DNA of 48,009 nucleotides from Myxococcaceae bacterium (GTDB lineage: Bacteria; Myxococcota; Myxococcia; Myxococcales; Myxococcaceae), in contig JAIBBR010000022.1 of assembly GCA_019694575.1 (NCBI GenBank), positions 1 through 48,009 of the forward strand, given 5' to 3'. Below the pieces are notes generated by a model that was not told the origin of the DNA, ran no database searches, and saw nothing but the letters and a program-made list of their open reading frames with translations. The position numbers and the translations under genes were made by a program. Of this stretch, positions 36,129 through 46,704 are shown piece after piece. How positions within the stretch are numbered: position 1 is the stretch's first letter; every line of letters starts with the position of its first letter.

Positions 36129-37214
36129 ATGCAGACCCTCGGTAGCAAGGCACAAGGAGCCCGTCTCGAGCGGGTCAAAGCGTCGACGCGGTTCAAAGAT
36201 GGCGTCTTTCAAAACACGCTTCCCGTCGGGCCTGGCCTGAAGAAGGGCACCGGGGTCGCCACGATAAAAGAGTACATGTGCGGAGGGCAGCGGCGCGTAC
36301 CGACCGGCGTGCTCCCACTGCAAAACCCGCTCGAGACGTGGGCACAGCCGGCGCAAAGCGGTTTGCGCGCCACGTGGCTGGGTCACTCGACGGTGCTGCT
36401 CGAGATTGACGGCAAACGCGTGCTCACCGACCCCGTCTGGGGAGAACGCGTGTCTCCGCTTTCATTCGCGGGGCCGAAGCGGTTTCACCCGGTGCCGGTG
36501 ACGATTGAGCAGTTGCCGCCGCTCGATGCGGTGGTGGTTTCGCACGATCATTATGATCACCTCGACTACCCGAGCATCTTAAAGCTCGTACCACTCGGAG
36601 TGCCCTTCATCACCTCGTTGGGCGTGGGTGCGCACTTGGAAGCGTGGGGTGCTCCGCCCGAGCGAATTATCGAGCTCGACTGGTGGGAATCAGCGCAGCT
36701 GGGCGATCTCACCATCACCGCGGCGCCGTCACAGCACTTCTCGGGCCGTGGCGTCGGCGATCGCAACCGCACGTCGTGGTCGTCAATGGTGATGCGGGGG
36801 CCGCGCCATTCGGTGTTCTTCAGCGGCGATACCGGGTTGACGCGCGAATACGAAAACATTCGGCAGAAGCTCGGCCCGTTCGATTTGATCATGCTCGAGG
36901 TCGGGGCCTGGCACCCGGCGTGGGGCGACATTCACTTAGGGCCCGAGAACGCGCTGCAGGCACACGCGCTGCTCGGCGGCGGAGCGTTCTTGCCGGTGCA
37001 CTGGGGCACCTTCAATCTCGCCATTCATGCGTGGGACGAGCCGGCTGAGCTCTTGGTGAAGCTTGCGCCTACGAATGCGCCGCTGATCATGCCGCGGCTG
37101 GGCCAAAGCGTTGAGCCTACTCACGTGCAGTCGATCGATGCCTGGTGGCGCGAGGTGAAAGAGACCGTCACCGCCCCGGTGCCGGTCGAAGCGTTGGCCG
37201 AGCCTATTGATTGA
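36129..37214 (+). CDS. Metallo-beta-lactamase-fold hydrolase (NAPE-PLD/UlaG-like)
   Basis: A 361-residue MBL-fold hydrolase. The metal motif SHDHYDHLD is at 138-146. ATWLGHSTVLLEIDGKRVLT precedes it, as in NAPE-hydrolysing phospholipase D and UlaG relatives. FFSGDTGLTREYENI and LPVHWGTFNLAIHAWDEP supply later metal ligands. No signal peptide is seen, so it is probably cytoplasmic. Family members cleave phosphodiester or lactone bonds, and the substrate here is not known. AAAGGTG lies 8 nt before ATG 36129. The Ppx-type gene follows 30 nt downstream. Confidence 0.87.
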   Translation: MQTLGSKAQGARLERVKASTRFKDGVFQNTLPVGPGLKKGTGVATIKEYMCGGQRRVPTGVLPLQNPLETWAQPAQSGLRATWLGHSTVLLEIDGKRVLTDPVWGERVSPLSFAGPKRFHPVPVTIEQLPPLDAVVVSHDHYDHLDYPSILKLVPLGVPFITSLGVGAHLEAWGAPPERIIELDWWESAQLGDLTITAAPSQHFSGRGVGDRNRTSWSSMVMRGPRHSVFFSGDTGLTREYENIRQKLGPFDLIMLEVGAWHPAWGDIHLGPENALQAHALLGGGAFLPVHWGTFNLAIHAWDEPAELLVKLAPTNAPLIMPRLGQSVEPTHVQSIDAWWREVKETVTAPVPVEALAEPID

Positions 37215-37244
37215 ACGGTGTCGCGGTAAGCTCAAGCGCTCTTC

Positions 37245-38759
37245 ATGGCCCGCTCTCGAACCTCTCCTCCTCCTGACGACATTCTCGCCGCCATCGACGT
37301 GGGCACCAACGCCGTGCGGTTGGAGCTCGCGCACGTATTGCCCGATGGGGCCCTCGAGACGATTCACCAAGAGCGTGACCCCGTGCGGCCCGGTGAGGGC
37401 GTTTTCAAGACCGGAGCGATTAGCAAAGAGGCCGCCAACCGACTGATTTCTACGCTGCGGCGCTACAACGAACTGTGCCAGCGCTATGGCGCCAAGGTTC
37501 GTGCGGTGGCCACGGCCGCGGTGCGTGAAGCGAAGAACCGCGAAGAGATTGTGCGGCGCGCGCGCAAAGAAGCGGGGTTGCACCTCGAGGTCATTTCAGG
37601 CCGAGAAGAAGCACGGTTGATTTGCCTGGGTGTGCTGCACGGCAAGGCACCGTCGGCCCGCTCGCTCTGCGTCGACGTCGGCGGGGGCTCCACCGAAGTG
37701 TCTTTTGCCTATGGTGAACAACCCAAGCAGTTGTGGAGCATTCACTTAGGGGCGGTGCGGCTCACCGACATGTTTTCGGCACATGGCCCCGTGGCGAAAC
37801 CAAAGCTCAAGTTGATGCGCAACTTCGCGCGCGAGGCCTTTGAAGACAATTTGCCTCGGCGCATTTCGCGGGCGCCCTCGTCGGCAATTGGCTCGAGCGG
37901 CACGATTGGCGCGGTGGTTTCTTTCGCGCGTGCAGAGGGCATTGGCCACGCCACGGTGGGCGAAGTTTCGCGCGCGGTCGAGCGGCTCGCCGACATGGAG
38001 ATGGAAAAGCGCCGCAAGCGCTTTGACCCTCGTCGGGCCGACATCATCGTGGCGGGCGCGGTGATTCTCGAGTCGTTCATGAAACACATGCGGCTCGATT
38101 CAGTCACCGCGGTTGATCGCGGGCTTCGCGAAGGCTTATTGCGCGATCTTTTACGTAAACAAAAGGCTGATTACGACGATCACACTTTGGCAGAAGAGGC
38201 CATGGAGGTCGGCCGTCGGTTCGGTTTTCCCGAAGCGCACTCCGTGCAGGTGGCGAAGATCGCGCTCGAGCTCTTCGACGACTTGGCGTCGCTGCACCAG
38301 TTGCCCGCGGCGGCCCGGCCCATTCTCGAAGTGGCAGCGCTGCTCCACGACGTGGGCCATGTGGTGAATTACCAACGGCACCACAAGCACTCGCAGTACG
38401 TGATTGAGCACGCTGACTTGCCGGGCATGGCTGATCGCGAGCAACGGCTCTCAGGGTTGATTGCGCGCTTTCACCGGCGCAGCTCGCCTGACGCAAACCA
38501 TGAGGCGCTGTTGGGTTTGCCGGCCAATGAGCTGCGCTTGGTGCGTAAGTGCGCGACGCTCTTGCGGGTGGCCGACGCACTCGACCGCGGGCACTACCAG
38601 GCGGTGCGCAAAGTGAGCGCGACGCTGAAGGGCCGCAGCGTGATGGTGCGGCTGCGCGCCAAAGGCCCGGTCGATTTAGAACTGTGGGACGCGGCGCACG
38701 AAGTGGCGCTCTTTCGCGAAGTGTTCGGCCGGGGGCTGAGCTTCGAAGCGGGCAGATAG
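37245..38759 (+). CDS. ppx: Ppx/GppA phosphatase with C-terminal HD domain
   Basis: A 504-residue member of the exopolyphosphatase/guanosine pentaphosphatase family. The actin-like ATPase fold starts ILAAIDVGTNAVRLELAHVL and contains CVDVGGGSTEVSFAYGE and SGTIGAVVSFA. The C-terminal region is an HD domain (LLHDVGHVV with H368 and D369), as in E. coli Ppx. It probably degrades polyphosphate made by the nearby ppk1 product and may also act on pppGpp. It converges on phoU with only 3 bp between the stops. Confidence 0.9.
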   Translation: MARSRTSPPPDDILAAIDVGTNAVRLELAHVLPDGALETIHQERDPVRPGEGVFKTGAISKEAANRLISTLRRYNELCQRYGAKVRAVATAAVREAKNREEIVRRARKEAGLHLEVISGREEARLICLGVLHGKAPSARSLCVDVGGGSTEVSFAYGEQPKQLWSIHLGAVRLTDMFSAHGPVAKPKLKLMRNFAREAFEDNLPRRISRAPSSAIGSSGTIGAVVSFARAEGIGHATVGEVSRAVERLADMEMEKRRKRFDPRRADIIVAGAVILESFMKHMRLDSVTAVDRGLREGLLRDLLRKQKADYDDHTLAEEAMEVGRRFGFPEAHSVQVAKIALELFDDLASLHQLPAAARPILEVAALLHDVGHVVNYQRHHKHSQYVIEHADLPGMADREQRLSGLIARFHRRSSPDANHEALLGLPANELRLVRKCATLLRVADALDRGHYQAVRKVSATLKGRSVMVRLRAKGPVDLELWDAAHEVALFREVFGRGLSFEAGR

Positions 38760-38762
38760 TGT

Positions 38763-39449
38763 TTAGTTCGGCCGCTTACCCCGGCTGCGCGGGTGGCGCA
38801 CGTCGGTGCCTTTCACCATGTAGATCACCATTTCGGCGACGTTGATGGCGTGATCGCCAATGCGCTCCAAATGCTTGGCGATGAACATCAAGCTGGTGGC
38901 GCGGCGAATGTTCTTCGAGTCCTCCATCATGAGCCCGAGCAAATCATTGAAGAGCGTGTGGTACAGCGCGTCGAGCAGGTCGTCTCCCTGCACCACGGCT
39001 TCGGCGGCGGTGGCGTCTGCGTGCACGAAGGCATCGAGCGCACGTTTGACTTGGTTTTGCGCCGCGTCGGCAAGCCGGCTCAGCTCAGGCGCGCTGGGCA
39101 GAGGAGGCGCCTGGTTCAAATCGAGCGAGCGACCGGCAATGTTGACGGCCAAGTCTCCGATGCGCTCCAAGTCGGTGACGATTTTGAGCGCGGTGGTGAT
39201 GAGGCGCAGGTCGCTGGCGGCCGGTTGACGAAGCGCGAGAATGCGGCGGCACAATTCGTCGATGGCGATTTCTTGCCGGTTCACTTCAGCGTCGGCCTTG
39301 CGCACGGCTTCTCCCAATTTGGAGTCGCGGTCTGAAAGTGAGAGCACGCTGTCGGCGATCAATTTTTCGACGCGCGAGCCCATGGCGAGCAATTGCTCAC
39401 GCAAATCGTGAAGATCTTTTTCGAATGCTTTGTCGGTGTGCGTGGCCAT
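38763..39449 (-). CDS. phoU: Phosphate regulatory protein PhoU
   Basis: A 228-residue protein of two similar three-helix bundles that bind iron or zinc and link the Pst transporter to the PhoR sensor. Motifs: FEKDLHDLREQLLAMGSRVE at the start, DLERIGDLAVNIAGRSLDL in the first repeat, and FIAKHLERIGDHAINVAEMV in the second. It is the last gene of the minus-strand pst operon, 3 nt after pstB. PhoU normally keeps the Pho regulon off when phosphate is plentiful. Confidence 0.96.
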   Translation of the reverse strand: MATHTDKAFEKDLHDLREQLLAMGSRVEKLIADSVLSLSDRDSKLGEAVRKADAEVNRQEIAIDELCRRILALRQPAASDLRLITTALKIVTDLERIGDLAVNIAGRSLDLNQAPPLPSAPELSRLADAAQNQVKRALDAFVHADATAAEAVVQGDDLLDALYHTLFNDLLGLMMEDSKNIRRATSLMFIAKHLERIGDHAINVAEMVIYMVKGTDVRHPRSRGKRPN

Positions 39450-39452
39450 CGC

Positions 39453-40244
39453 TCAACCAAACTTTCCAGTGACGTAGTCTTCAGTGCGCTTCTCGCGCGG
39501 GTTGGTGAACATGTGTGCGGTGGGGCCCACTTCAATCAGCTCGCCCATATAGAAAAACGCCGTCACGTCTGACACGCGCGCTGCCTGCTGCATGTTATGG
39601 GTGACGATGGCGATGGTGTACAGCGCTTTGAGCTCGTGAATCAGCTCTTCGATTTTCGCGGTGGCAATGGGGTCTAACGCGCTGGCGGGTTCGTCCATCA
39701 GCACCACTTCGGGCTCCACCGCGAGCGCGCGCGCAATGCACAGCCGCTGCTGCTGCCCACCCGAGAGAGCGAGCGCTGATTCGCCGAGGCGATCTTTCAC
39801 TTCGTCCCACAGCGCGGCTTGCTGCAGGCTCTTTTCGACCCGCGCATCGAGCTCGGCCTTGGGAGGCACGTCAGCCAACCGCAACCCGTAGGCAACGTTC
39901 TCGTAAATGGTTTTCGGAAAAGGGTTCGACTTTTGAAAGACCATGCCCACGCGGCGGCGCAGGTCGACGACATCGACGGCGCGATCGAGCACGTTTTGAC
40001 CTTCGAAAAGAATTTCGCCTTCGTAGCTCGCGCCCAGAATCAAATCGTTCATGCGGTTGAGCGAGCGCAGAAATGTCGACTTGCCGCAACCTGAAGGGCC
40101 AATCAATGCGGTGACTTGCCGCTCAGGTAAACCAATCGAGACGGACTTGATGGCAACCTTGTCGCCGTAACGCACCGACAGACCCTTGGCTTCGACTTTG
40201 AGCTTGGGTGGGTTGGGCAGGGGAGCGGGTGTGAGTTGCATCAT
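39453..40244 (-). CDS. pstB: Phosphate ABC transporter ATP-binding protein PstB
   Basis: A 263-residue ATPase of the Pst system. Walker [10 protein letters not shown] is at 49-57, with [12 protein letters not shown] just after it, a PstB hallmark. The ABC signature is [15 protein letters not shown] and Walker B is [13 protein letters not shown]. The end [10 protein letters not shown] is typical. ATG 40244 overlaps the pstA stop (ATGA); ATG 40241 is next to it. The longer open frame upstream is pstA read out of frame. Confidence 0.97.
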   Translation of the reverse strand: MMQLTPAPLPNPPKLKVEAKGLSVRYGDKVAIKSVSIGLPERQVTALIGPSGCGKSTFLRSLNRMNDLILGASYEGEILFEGQNVLDRAVDVVDLRRRVGMVFQKSNPFPKTIYENVAYGLRLADVPPKAELDARVEKSLQQAALWDEVKDRLGESALALSGGQQQRLCIARALAVEPEVVLMDEPASALDPIATAKIEELIHELKALYTIAIVTHNMQQAARVSDVTAFFYMGELIEVGPTAHMFTNPREKRTEDYVTGKFG

Positions 40245-41149
40245 GTGTGGGCGGCGGCGCGACGGCGGGTGCGAGAACGAATCAACACAGCGAAAAAGTT
40301 TAAGGCGAAGGTGAGCATCAGCAGCACCAGCACCGTGGCGTACAGCGTGGGCAGGGTGGCCTCGACGTCGGGCGACTGCGTGGCCAAAACATACGTGTGG
40401 TAGCCCAAGTGCATGAACTGCGAAGAGAGTGTCTTGGGCAGTTCCGGCAGAAAATAAGCCGCGCCGGTGAGAAGAATGGGAGCCACTTCGCCTGCTCCTC
40501 GCGAGATGGCGAGCACCGCCCCGGTGAGAATGCCCGGGAGCGCTCCCGGCAGCACCACCCGCCACACCGTTTGCGATTGTGTCGCGCCCAGCGCCAGGCT
40601 GGCCATGCGGTGATCTTTGGGTACCGCGCGCAACGCTTCTTCGGTAGAGATAATCACCACCGGCATGGTGAGCACCGCGAGCGTGAGCGCCGCCCAGAGC
40701 AACCCCGGCTGGCCCCAGGTCAGCTCGCCACCTTTGACATGGTCGATGCCTGCGCCGACGAAGTGCACGAAGAAGCCCAAGCCGAAGAGCCCGAATACGA
40801 TAGAGGGCACCGCGGCCAGATTGGCCACTGCGAGCCGCACCCATTTGGCGAGGTGCGAAGAAGGAGGCGCGTATTCGTGCAGGTAGACCGCGGTGATGAC
40901 TCCCACCGGCATCACCGCGACGGTCATCAAGAGCGTCAATACCGCTGTGCCATAGATGGCGGGAAAAATGCCGCCCCGGGTCATGCCGTCAGCAGGGGCT
41001 TGGGTGAGAAATTCCCACGACAGCTTGGCCCAGCCGCCGCGCACGATGTCGAAGACGATGGTGCCGAGCATCGCCAGAACCGCGAGCACCGCGGCCGCAG
41101 TGCTGAAGCTCAAAGTCTGGCCGAGCCAGCGGCGTGAACGGGCGCTCAT
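40241..41149 (-). CDS. pstA: Phosphate ABC transporter permease PstA
   Basis: A 302-residue inner-membrane permease with six helices. The binding-protein-dependent transport motif with [20 protein letters not shown] carries the EAA loop that contacts Pst[21 protein letters not shown] and the late [20 protein letters not shown] are PstA features. ATG 41149 overlaps the pstC stop by 4 nt, and its own stop overlaps pstB, so subunits are made by coupled translation. Confidence 0.95.
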   Translation of the reverse strand: MSARSRRWLGQTLSFSTAAAVLAVLAMLGTIVFDIVRGGWAKLSWEFLTQAPADGMTRGGIFPAIYGTAVLTLLMTVAVMPVGVITAVYLHEYAPPSSHLAKWVRLAVANLAAVPSIVFGLFGLGFFVHFVGAGIDHVKGGELTWGQPGLLWAALTLAVLTMPVVIISTEEALRAVPKDHRMASLALGATQSQTVWRVVLPGALPGILTGAVLAISRGAGEVAPILLTGAAYFLPELPKTLSSQFMHLGYHTYVLATQSPDVEATLPTLYATVLVLLMLTFALNFFAVLIRSRTRRRAAAHT

Positions 41150-42162
41150 GCCGCGGCTCCGGTAACCAAACGCTTCACCCAGACCGTGGCGAGCGCGTTG
41201 AGCAAAAAAGTGAAAATGAAAAGCTGCACGCCGATGAAAAAGAGCACCGAATAGTGTGGGCTGCCGAACACCACTTCACCCATTTCAGCGGCGATGGTGG
41301 CCGAAAAAGTACGCGTCGAATCGAGTGGACTGGCCGAGACGATTGCCGCGTTGCCCGACGCCATCAAGACGATCATCGTCTCACCGATGGCCCGCCCGAA
41401 CCCGAGCACCCCCGCTGCCAAAAGGCCAGGTGTTGCCGCGGGCATGACCACGCGCCAGGTTGTCTCCCACCGCGTCGCGCCGAGCGCCAATGATGCTTCG
41501 CGGTAGCTCTTGGGCACCGCCGCGAGTGCATCTTCAGAGACGGTGAAAATGACGGGAATGATGGCAAGGGCCATTGCCACGCCGGCGGTGAGCGCGTTGA
41601 GCCGGCTGGGCAGCGAAAAGGTGTCTTGCAACCAACTGGCGAGCACCATCAGCGCGAAAAAACCGAGCACCACCGAAGGTATGCCCGCGAGCAGCTCGAG
41701 CGCGGGTTTGAGCAATTCTCTCATTCGACGAGAGGCGAACTCGGCCACGAAAATGGCCGCGGCGACGCCGAAGGGCAGGGCGAACAACATCGCCACCAGC
41801 GTGACTTTCAATGTGCCCAACGCGAGTGGAACCATGCTCACCTTGGGCACTTTCGAAACCGGTTGCCACACGTAAGCCGGGGGCCTGCCTTCACGCACCA
41901 CTTGCGGGGTAAACATTTTGCCGAGGCTCGCTTCGGCGCGGTGCTCCGCGTGCGTGAAAAGCGGCACCGCTTCTTTGGCCACGAAAACGATGATCAGCAC
42001 CAGCGCGGCGATGCCCGACAAACCAATGGCGGTGACAATGCCGCGAATGGCGGCTTCACGGCGTGCCCGGTAGCGCGAAGGCGCGGGCGGCAGCGAGGTG
42101 CTTTTGGGGGTCGGCATCGACCTCGAATGTGTAGCTGACGCCGCCAACGGTTCATGTGACAT
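41146..42162 (-). CDS. pstC: Phosphate ABC transporter permease PstC
   Basis: A 338-residue permease partner of PstA. After a polar N-terminus of about 40 residues come a first helix (AIRGIVTAIGLSGIAALVLI) and the permease domain, with the EAA loop in EDALAAVPKSYREASLALGA. The region GRAIGETMIVLMASGNAAIV is conserved in PstC. It begins 11 nt after pstS ends and overlaps pstA. The extra-long cytoplasmic N-terminus, rich in Pro and Ser, is slightly unusual. Confidence 0.94.
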   Translation of the reverse strand: MSHEPLAASATHSRSMPTPKSTSLPPAPSRYRARREAAIRGIVTAIGLSGIAALVLIIVFVAKEAVPLFTHAEHRAEASLGKMFTPQVVREGRPPAYVWQPVSKVPKVSMVPLALGTLKVTLVAMLFALPFGVAAAIFVAEFASRRMRELLKPALELLAGIPSVVLGFFALMVLASWLQDTFSLPSRLNALTAGVAMALAIIPVIFTVSEDALAAVPKSYREASLALGATRWETTWRVVMPAATPGLLAAGVLGFGRAIGETMIVLMASGNAAIVSASPLDSTRTFSATIAAEMGEVVFGSPHYSVLFFIGVQLFIFTFLLNALATVWVKRLVTGAAA

Positions 42163-42173
42163 GTGGGTGACAA

Positions 42174-42986
42174 CTACCGAATGGGAAAGTAGCCGACGTG
42201 AGAGACGATTTTTTGCCCCGGCTCTGACAGGCAGAAATCGATAAAACCCTTGGCTTCGTCTGCCGGTTTGCCCCGCAAGTAAAAATAGAGATCGCGCGCG
42301 AGGGGGTACTTGCCGCTCTTTACATTCTCGAGCGAGGGAGCGACCTCGTCGTCGCCCACCTTCACCTTGAGCTCGCGAATGCCTTTGCCGTAAGCGGCGC
42401 CACCGTAGCCGATGCCGAACTTCTCTTTCGCTACGGCATTCACCACCGCCGCGGTGCCGGGCAACGTTTGCGCCGACGCGGCGAAATCGTCGCCGTTGAG
42501 CAAATGGTCTTTGACGAAGACGTAGGTGCCCGAAGAATTCTCGCGCGAGTACACGATGATTTTCGCGTCAGGCCCGCCCACGTCTTTCCAGTTGGTGATG
42601 TCGCCCAGGTAAATCTGTTTCAGCTGGTTCATCGTGAGTGACGAAAGGGGGTTCTTCTCGTTCACGTAAAAAGCCACGCCGTCTTTGGCGACCGCGATTT
42701 CATGACCGGGTGTGTTGTAGCGGCCGCGGAGCTTTTCTTGCTCTGCCTCTTTGATGGCGCGGGAGGAAGAGGCGATGTCAGTGGTGCCGTTGAGCAGCGC
42801 AGAAATGCCGGTGCCTGAGCCGCCGCCGGTCACTTGAATTTTCGTACCGGGGTTTTTCTTCATGAAGTCTTCAGCCCAACGCTGCACCAAAATGACCATC
42901 GTGTCAGAGCCTTTGACGGTGACGGGCGCGGCAACACCCGAGAGAGGAACGAGCAGCGCGAGCACGGCAATTCGAATGAATGACAT
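42174..42986 (-). CDS. pstS: Periplasmic phosphate-binding protein PstS
   Basis: A 270-residue solute-binding protein of the PBP-like type. The signal peptide is MSFIRIAVLALLVPLSGVAA. TVKGSDTMV starts the mature domain; QVTGGGSGTGISALLNGTTD contains the phosphate-binding Ser/Gly loop, and YSRENSSGTYVFVKDHLL the second. AAGGAG precedes ATG 42986. It lies 13 nt after the porin gene and delivers phosphate to PstCA. Confidence 0.95.
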   Translation of the reverse strand: MSFIRIAVLALLVPLSGVAAPVTVKGSDTMVILVQRWAEDFMKKNPGTKIQVTGGGSGTGISALLNGTTDIASSSRAIKEAEQEKLRGRYNTPGHEIAVAKDGVAFYVNEKNPLSSLTMNQLKQIYLGDITNWKDVGGPDAKIIVYSRENSSGTYVFVKDHLLNGDDFAASAQTLPGTAAVVNAVAKEKFGIGYGGAAYGKGIRELKVKVGDDEVAPSLENVKSGKYPLARDLYFYLRGKPADEAKGFIDFCLSEPGQKIVSHVGYFPIR

Positions 42987-42999
42987 GAGCAGAATCTCC

Positions 43000-44250
43000 T
43001 TAGAACTTGGCTTGGAGTTGAACGGTGAAAAGGTTTTGTCGTGGTGCAACGGCCTTAGGGCCTCCCGGTTCGACGATCGGCAGTTCGTAGGTCGCTGAGG
43101 CCTTGAACACGTCGTCGAAGAAGTGGGTAACCATCACGCCCACGGTGTGCACTTGATTGCTCGAGGCGGGCAGTGAGTCATTTCGCGCATCGGCCTGGTT
43201 GGGGGTGCCGGTGAAAGGGTCGAAAAAATCGTAGCGAACGGCCACCTGCTCGCGCTGGCCGATGTTTTGAACGAGCAGGGCGTACCAGCCGAGCGCCGTC
43301 TGGCCGTAGCGCTCTACACCGTTGGCTTGGTACGTGGTGCCGGCAATGAATTCGGCTTTGATCGCCGTGCCTCCGAAGGGAAACAGGTCGAGATACACCT
43401 GTGCGTCGAAGCCAATGCGGTTGCGGGGAAAGAACTTGCCCACGGTGTTGGGCGCCACCGTGTAGTCGCTGGCCCGGTAGCTCTTGCCGGCCCAGCCTGA
43501 AACGCCGAATGCCAGCCACTTGAAGTCGGCGCCCACGCGCCCCACCACGTCTTTTTCGGTGTCGTTATCGACCCCGATGTACTTGGTGTTTTGTGTGCCG
43601 TTACCGTCGAACACGCCGATGTTCGCGCGCAGCCATTTCGCTTTGAGCGCCAGCTTCACGCCACGGTCGCGCTCACCGGGGCCGAACGCGCGCACCACGC
43701 GGGTGCGCTCGGGAAACTCACGGTCGCCTGACGACTGAACAATTTCGTAACCGAATGGCCACTTGGTTTGCCCACCGGTGAGGGTGATGCCCAACCCCGA
43801 CCAAGGCTCACGAATCGAGGCTTCGGCATCTTTGAGTGTCACGCCCGTGGGCGTCGCATCGATTTGAAGCAAGAAGCTGGCGTAGTCGCCCTGGTACTGC
43901 GCTTTGAGCCGGCCGCGGCGAATCGTGAAGCCATCTTTCACCGCGGGGTTGCCCGAAGCATCGAGGCCTCCCACTGAATTTTCAGCGTACGCATAGCGCG
44001 CCTGCACGTAGCCCGAGAATTTGAGCTTCGAGAAGGTAAGCACGCTGTTTTTGGTTTCGACGTATTGCGCTTCGAGCGCTTCTAACTGGCCCTGCAGCAG
44101 CCCGACACGCTCTTCCATGCCTTGCAGCGCATTGGGGGGCGGCGCTTCGGTGGCAGGCGGCGGTGTTTCTTTTACTTCGGGAGCCGTTTGACCCAGCGCG
44201 TGCAGCGGCAACGTCAACAGTGGCAGTAACAGGTGAATCGGCAATCGCAT
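43000..44250 (-). CDS. Phosphate-selective porin (OprP/OprO-like)
   Basis: A 416-residue outer-membrane protein. It has a signal peptide (MRLPIHLLLPLLTLPLHALG, then Q) and a short coiled coil (MEERVGLLQGQLEALEAQYV), followed by a beta-barrel that ends in Phe, as outer-membrane proteins do. FTIRRGRLKAQYQGDYASFL, PWSGLGITLTGGQTKWPFGY and GPGERDRGVKLALKAKWLRA match the phosphate-selective porin O/P family. It heads the pst-phoU operon and sits just after the candidate Pho box, which fits phosphate starvation control. AAGGTG lies just before ATG 44250. Confidence 0.9.
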   Translation of the reverse strand: MRLPIHLLLPLLTLPLHALGQTAPEVKETPPPATEAPPPNALQGMEERVGLLQGQLEALEAQYVETKNSVLTFSKLKFSGYVQARYAYAENSVGGLDASGNPAVKDGFTIRRGRLKAQYQGDYASFLLQIDATPTGVTLKDAEASIREPWSGLGITLTGGQTKWPFGYEIVQSSGDREFPERTRVVRAFGPGERDRGVKLALKAKWLRANIGVFDGNGTQNTKYIGVDNDTEKDVVGRVGADFKWLAFGVSGWAGKSYRASDYTVAPNTVGKFFPRNRIGFDAQVYLDLFPFGGTAIKAEFIAGTTYQANGVERYGQTALGWYALLVQNIGQREQVAVRYDFFDPFTGTPNQADARNDSLPASSNQVHTVGVMVTHFFDDVFKASATYELPIVEPGGPKAVAPRQNLFTVQLQAKF

Positions 44251-44325
44251 GGGCACCTTCTTTTCCTGGGAGGAACGAGACGGCGCGCAAAATGCGATCG
44301 GCCTGTGGCGCGTTGATGATCGCCA

Positions 44326-44344
44326 AGTGACAAGCGTGTGACAT
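44326..44344 (-). promoter_or_regulatory. Candidate Pho box upstream of the porin-pst-phoU operon
   Basis: On the minus strand TGTCAC occurs twice, exactly 11 bp apart (plus-strand GTGACA at 44327-44332 and 44338-44343). Each is preceded by T or A and separated by ACGCT. Two seven-base repeats with an 11-bp period are the hallmark of PhoB/PhoP-type sites (consensus CTGTCAT). The box lies about 76 nt upstream of the porin start and would replace the -35; the -10 is not clear. Confidence 0.6.
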
Positions 44345-44425
44345 TTCGTGAGCGGCGCACCCTTAAGCGTCGAACAATGATCTGAGCAAGGCGCGCAGCG
44401 ACCGTAAGGTGGTGAAGAGCATTCT

Positions 44426-46704
44426 CTACGAAAGGAACTGCGCGCCAACCACCGCTGCGTTGTAGACCGCGTGCACCAGCATGGGCGCGAGCAGCATGCG
44501 GCTCTTCTCGTAGGCCCACGCCGCGCAGATACCAAGCATGAAGACGGGAATGACACTCATGGGTGGGTGCACCACGGCGAAAATGCCGGCGCTCGCCAGT
44601 GTTGCTCCCCAGGGTCCCCAGGTGCGTCGAAGCCCACCGAATACCAGGCCCCGAAAAATGAACTCTTCAAAAATCGGTGCTGCGATCACGGCAAGTGTGA
44701 AAACCCATGGTGCGAAGTCTTTGCTCGCCTTCGCGCCGGTGCTCAACGCTTCGTTGAATGAATCAATCTGCTGAATGAAGTGCAGGTAACCGAGCCCGCC
44801 CAGTGACGCCAAGAAGCCGAAGCCAAGAGCCCACAGAAGAGCGCGGCCGCTCCGAGGGCCTCGTAGGCGGGGTATTCCAGCGGCGTTGGTGCGCCAGTAC
44901 ACCAACCGCATCAGCCCGAAGGTGACGGCTCCGCCAATGACGAAGGAGATCAAGAGCGCTCGGCCCGGAAGAGATTCGCCAGTCTTGGTTTGAACCAGCA
45001 AGGCGAGGTTTTGAAAGACGAAGAACATCATTGCCGCGATCAACCCGTCAGACAGCGAGACGCGCGAAGGAGGCGCCGCCGTTGGGTCGAGCAAAAACGG
45101 CAGTTGGTCGCGTGCCTTTTGCCAAAGTGCCAGGGCCAGCAAGGTGCTCAGCACAATCATGCAAAGCTGTTCCCAAAAGCTACTCGCGTAAATCGCGTAC
45201 CCGTAGAGCGAGCTGAGCAACATGAACAGATAGAGGTAGCTAATGCGCACGCGGCGTTGAACATCTTGCGCCAATGGGTCGCAGCCAAAGACGCCGAGCG
45301 CTGTGGCGATCACCGCGTAAATGGGTACGCCGAGTATTGCGATAAAGCCGAGACCAATTGTTTCGGCCGACCAATGACCGCTCATGGCCATACCGGCTCC
45401 CAAAATCAATAGCGGGTAGACGAGCGACACAGCGATCCAAAAGCGTGCCTTTTGTTGTAAGAGCGATTCGAGTGAATCGGGAACACAGTACAGAATCCAA
45501 AGTGCTTTTCCTTCGGCGTTGAGCGTTTGAAACGCCGAAAAGAGCAGCGCGTAAGCTGAGGCACCAAAAGCGAGGCCCGCTAAATGCGCAGGGTGGTTGC
45601 CCAGCGAACCCAAAGTGTCGCCCCGCACATTGAAGAAAAATTGCGCGCCGAGAATGACGACAGGAAGAAGCAACGTTTGGACCAGAAAGTTTCGGTCGCG
45701 CCCTAACAACCGCAGCTCACGTGCCTGAATCGGTGAAAGAAACCGACTGGATGGTGTCGTGGTTGTTGCCGGCGACGACAGCTGCAGTGACGCCAGTTCT
45801 ATGCGCCCACCGCTTTCACGTTCTCCCGACGCGACGACGCCGTTCGCCAGTTGCCGGGAAAGCACGAGAAAACCGGCGGCGACCACCAAGCCAACCTCGA
45901 TGAGCAAAAGCACGGCAGGCCTCGCAGCGGCGACAGGCTCGTTGCTCATCGCCGAGCGAATCGCCAAGCCTGGTGGCAGCCACATGACCCACTCGGGTAG
46001 CGACTTTGCCCAGTCGACGGTGAAGGTGCGGCCACCGAGACCAGTTGAAATGGCGACGTACAACGCCAACACACCAGCGATCGAAATAGTCGCTTGAAGG
46101 TTGCGAAGCTGCGGCGGAGAAAGAAATAAACGAAACCCGGTATCAACGAGCGTTCGCACCACCGCAACGATTGCGAGCAGCACCAGAGTCAGAGCGAGCC
46201 CCAACACCACAGATAGCCAACCGTGCCCAGCGCGCCATGCTACCAGCGTCATGAACGGGCCAAGTGCGAGCAGGCCGGTCGGGTTGACGAGCGTGCGTTC
46301 TATGAATCTCACGCCGATCAGTGTGGTGCGCGGCATCGGCAGGGTGACGAGCCACTCGAGGTCCCAATCGGGCTGGGCAAGCTCCTTCGCGCCCAGCCCC
46401 GTCAGTAACGCGGCGAAGAGCACGAGGGCCACCTGAACTGTTGCTCCATGACCAACAAGCTCTGCTCCGAGGCCTGCCTGTAAGTTCGCCAAGGCCCGCC
46501 ACGCGATGTTGATGTAGGCGACCAACATCATGGTGCCGACGAAGAGACCCATGCCCCAGCCCAACTTCGCTTTGCCGGGCGTGGCTTGTCGAATGTCCCC
46601 GACGTTTTTTTTTCGTCGAAACGCCGAGCCCAATTGATTGCCCAGACGTTTCAAACGCAGCAGCACTAACAAACGTGCGGCGCGAACGGGGCTCAGCGAA
46701 GCCA

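Noticed and set aside
40245-40844. N-terminal extension of pstB by 200 codons
   Set aside because: It is pstA DNA in another frame and lacks ABC features; ATG 40244 gives the standard PstB length.
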